This document shows positions 7,438-7,994 of a DNA stretch of 7,994 bases, piece after piece. The notes beneath the pieces are model-generated. The model was not told the DNA's origin and did no database searches. It saw nothing but the letters and a program-made list of their open reading frames with translations. The translations under genes were made by a program, and so were the position numbers. Source of the stretch: JACZQZ01 sp046756945 (lineage in GTDB: Bacteria > Pseudomonadota > Alphaproteobacteria > Rhodospirillales > 2-02-FULL-58-16). Each line of letters opens with the position of its first letter. Position 1 is the first letter of the stretch. The DNA lies in NCBI GenBank assembly GCA_046756945.1, contig JBHHXI010000130.1, forward strand, positions 1-7,994. Direction: 5' to 3'.

Positions 7438-7486
7438 GGGACAAGCCCTTCCTTCATTCAGGTGTAGCACGGTCGCGATTTTGCTT

Positions 7487-7537
7487 CCCCTGAAAGCCGG
7501 TGACGCCGGTCACGGTGCGTCGGCAGGCGTTCAGGGG
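7487..7537 (-). promoter_or_regulatory. Two-level stem-loop in the leuA leader
   Basis: On the minus strand CCCCTGAA (plus 7530-7537) pairs perfectly with TTCAGGGG (plus 7487-7494), an 8-bp stem. Between the arms, GTGAC and GTCAC (7500-7504 and 7509-7513) form an inner hairpin with a four-base loop. The structure ends about 50 bases before the leuA start. No T run follows, so it does not look like an intrinsic terminator. It could slow ribosomes or affect mRNA stability. Confidence 0.35.
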
Positions 7538-7586
7538 CACCTAAGTCGAAGGTCCCCGCGGAGGCACAGCAAGAGGGTCGGCAGCG

Positions 7587-7605
7587 AAAAGGCGCGCCGG
7601 CGCGC
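7587..7605 (-). terminator. Palindrome followed by TTTT in the leuA leader, possible attenuator hairpin
   Basis: The 14-base self-complementary word GCGCGCCGGCGCGC (7592-7605) is followed on the minus strand by C and then four T. It can fold as GCGCG-CCGG-CGCGC. Just upstream, GGCGC can instead pair with GCGCC around TTCTGC, using some of the same bases, so two alternative folds exclude each other. This is the shape expected of a terminator and anti-terminator pair, but the T run is short. Confidence 0.35.
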
Positions 7606-7683
7606 AGAAGCGCCCTTCCGGCGCGTTCCTAAGTAAACGGCGATGTGTCCGCACTCGTTCAACTTCGCTGCCCGCTGTCCATT

Positions 7684-7704
7684 CGGAGCATTTTGAATGC
7701 TTCG
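7684..7704. promoter_or_regulatory. Inverted repeat AGCATT-TTG-AATGCT next to the leuA promoter
   Basis: The six-base arms AGCATT and AATGCT are perfect around a three-base centre. Allowing one mismatch, the symmetry extends outward by CG on each side (CGGAGCATT...AATGCTTCG). It sits about where a transcript from the -35 box at 7743 would begin, so it could be a repressor operator or a 5'-end hairpin in the leuA leader. I do not recognise the binding protein. Confidence 0.4.
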
Positions 7705-7712
7705 ATCTACAA

Positions 7713-7748
7713 CCCCGAATAAAGACAGCGGTCAAACACAATTGTCAA
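7713..7748 (-). promoter_or_regulatory. Candidate leuA promoter region
   Basis: On the minus strand a perfect -35 box TTGACA occurs (plus 7743-7748) in one of the few AT-richer parts of the gap. At the ideal 17-base spacing the -10 hexamer is TCTTTA, which is poor. TTTATT at a 19-base spacing matches better but is too far away. A second -35-like TTGACC lies at 7730-7735. The start would leave a leader of roughly 280 bases before leuA. The -35 box is convincing; the exact -10 box is not. Confidence 0.45.
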
Positions 7749-7777
7749 CAGGATTGTCCAGGGATCTGCTTTTGGAA

Positions 7778-7808
7778 AGGCCCCCTTGGGCGGTGGCCGG
7801 GGGGGCCT
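7778..7808 (-). terminator. Hairpin AGGCCCCC/GGGGGCCT, T-rich on the minus side
   Basis: AGGCCCCC (7778-7785) is exactly complementary to GGGGGCCT (7801-7808) around a 15-base loop. Read on the minus strand the stem is followed by TTCC, the last stem base also being T, giving a short T tract as in a terminator. It would stop minus-strand (antisense) transcription leaving the right-hand gene before it enters the leuA promoter. On the plus strand it would instead be a 5' leader structure. Confidence 0.35.
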
Positions 7809-7810
7809 GG

Positions 7811-7824
7811 GGCGCGCCGGCGCC
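7811..7824 (+). repeat. Hairpin-forming copy of the repeated word GGCGCGCCGGCGC
   Basis: GGCGC and GCGCC can pair around GCCG, placing a small, stable hairpin about 35 bases before the ATG of the right-hand gene. The first 13 bases are identical to 7591-7603 in the leuA leader. Both copies are short and very GC-rich, so chance is possible. Confidence 0.3.
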
Positions 7825-7858
7825 TTGGCAAGAGGACGGGCGCGGCTTATGGTAAGCC

Positions 7859-7994
7859 ATGCCCAAGCTTATCGCCGGCCTTTTCACCGCGGTCCTGCTG
7901 TTGTCGCCCGTCGGCGCGGCGGCGGGCCAGGATGATGCCCGCCTGGATCAGTTGTTCGCCCGCCTCAAGGCCGCGCCCAGCGCCCGCGAGGCGC
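7859..7994 (+). CDS. Exported protein of unknown role, possibly TPR-containing (partial, 3' end outside window)
   Basis: Only 45 codons are visible. They begin MPKLIAGLFTAVLLLSPVGA, a typical Sec signal peptide with a Lys near the start, a hydrophobic core and a small-residue Ala/Gly end at about 20-23 where cleavage is likely. The mature part begins QDDARLDQLFARLKAAPSAR. This resembles, from memory, the N-terminus of alphaproteobacterial periplasmic tetratricopeptide-repeat proteins (LD-LFARLKAAP), but no repeat can be seen in so short a piece. A TAA stop in the same frame ends one codon before the ATG, so no upstream start in this frame is possible. The ribosome binding site is weak. The gene is divergent from leuA and shares its intergenic region. 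Confidence 0.7.
   Translation, partial: MPKLIAGLFTAVLLLSPVGAAAGQDDARLDQLFARLKAAPSAREA

Larger units (their letters stand above)
7438..7858. other. 421-base divergent intergenic region between leuA and the exported-protein gene
   Basis: I find no protein gene here that I can support. A 66-codon minus-strand open frame (7541-7741) shows no recognisable family and contains the promoter-proximal palindrome, so I leave it out. The region holds a candidate leuA promoter near 7743, a palindrome at 7684-7704, two GC-rich self-complementary elements sharing the 13-mer GGCGCGCCGGCGC (7591-7603 and 7811-7823), a hairpin at 7778-7808 and a larger stem-loop at 7487-7537. No convincing plus-strand promoter for the right-hand gene could be identified. 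Confidence 0.7.

Noticed and set aside
7438..7470. GTG start of leuA at 7470
   Set aside because: It would translate the Shine-Dalgarno sequence used by the ATG at 7437, and the added 11 residues are not part of the LeuA family.
7541..7741. Minus-strand 66-codon frame upstream of leuA as a small gene
   Set aside because: It begins within the promoter region, covers the palindrome and the GC hairpin, and has no recognisable domain. As a leader peptide it is not Leu-rich in this frame.

Overview
The window is a stretch of GC-rich chromosome that looks like an alphaproteobacterium. The protein sequences, the leuA - mreB - mreC - mreD - mrdA - rodA order and the style of the LeuA and PBP2 sequences best fit the Rhodospirillales and relatives. 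This placement is from memory of family sequences, not from a search. I see no insertion sequence, integrase, CRISPR array, phage gene or other sign of acquired DNA.

Layout from left to right. Positions 1-65 hold a tRNA-Lys (anticodon CTT) on the minus strand, cut by the left edge. It has its own sigma70-like promoter at 113-141. From about 180 to 5785 runs the complete rod-shape (elongasome) cluster on the minus strand, in the transcribed order mreB (4745-5785), mreC (3760-4638), mreD (3241-3756), mrdA/PBP2 (1353-3239) and rodA (182-1345). The last four genes are separated by only 3, 1 and 7 bases, so they almost certainly share a transcript and are translationally coupled. mreB is set off from mreC by about 106 bases that contain an AT-rich island. 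Upstream of mreB, on the same strand, is leuA (5881-7437), the first committed enzyme of leucine synthesis. A strong 14-bp hairpin lies between leuA and mreB. Positions 7438-7858 are a 421-base divergent intergenic region with a candidate leuA promoter, several inverted repeats and a leucine-codon-rich stretch. A plus-strand gene for an exported protein starts at 7859 and is cut by the right edge.

How the genes work together: MreB filaments under the inner membrane, with MreC and MreD, position and activate the glycan polymerase RodA and its partner transpeptidase PBP2, which build the side wall during elongation. LeuA belongs to a different pathway (branched-chain amino acids) and probably has its own regulation in its long leader. 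All five shape proteins and LeuA appear intact, with their catalytic or nucleotide-binding motifs present.

Nothing here is clearly a new biological system. The points worth a second look are regulatory: the leuA leader, the leuA-mreB hairpin, the AT island with a TTAA-N7-TTAA motif before mreC, and the predicted Cys-rich zinc site in PBP2.
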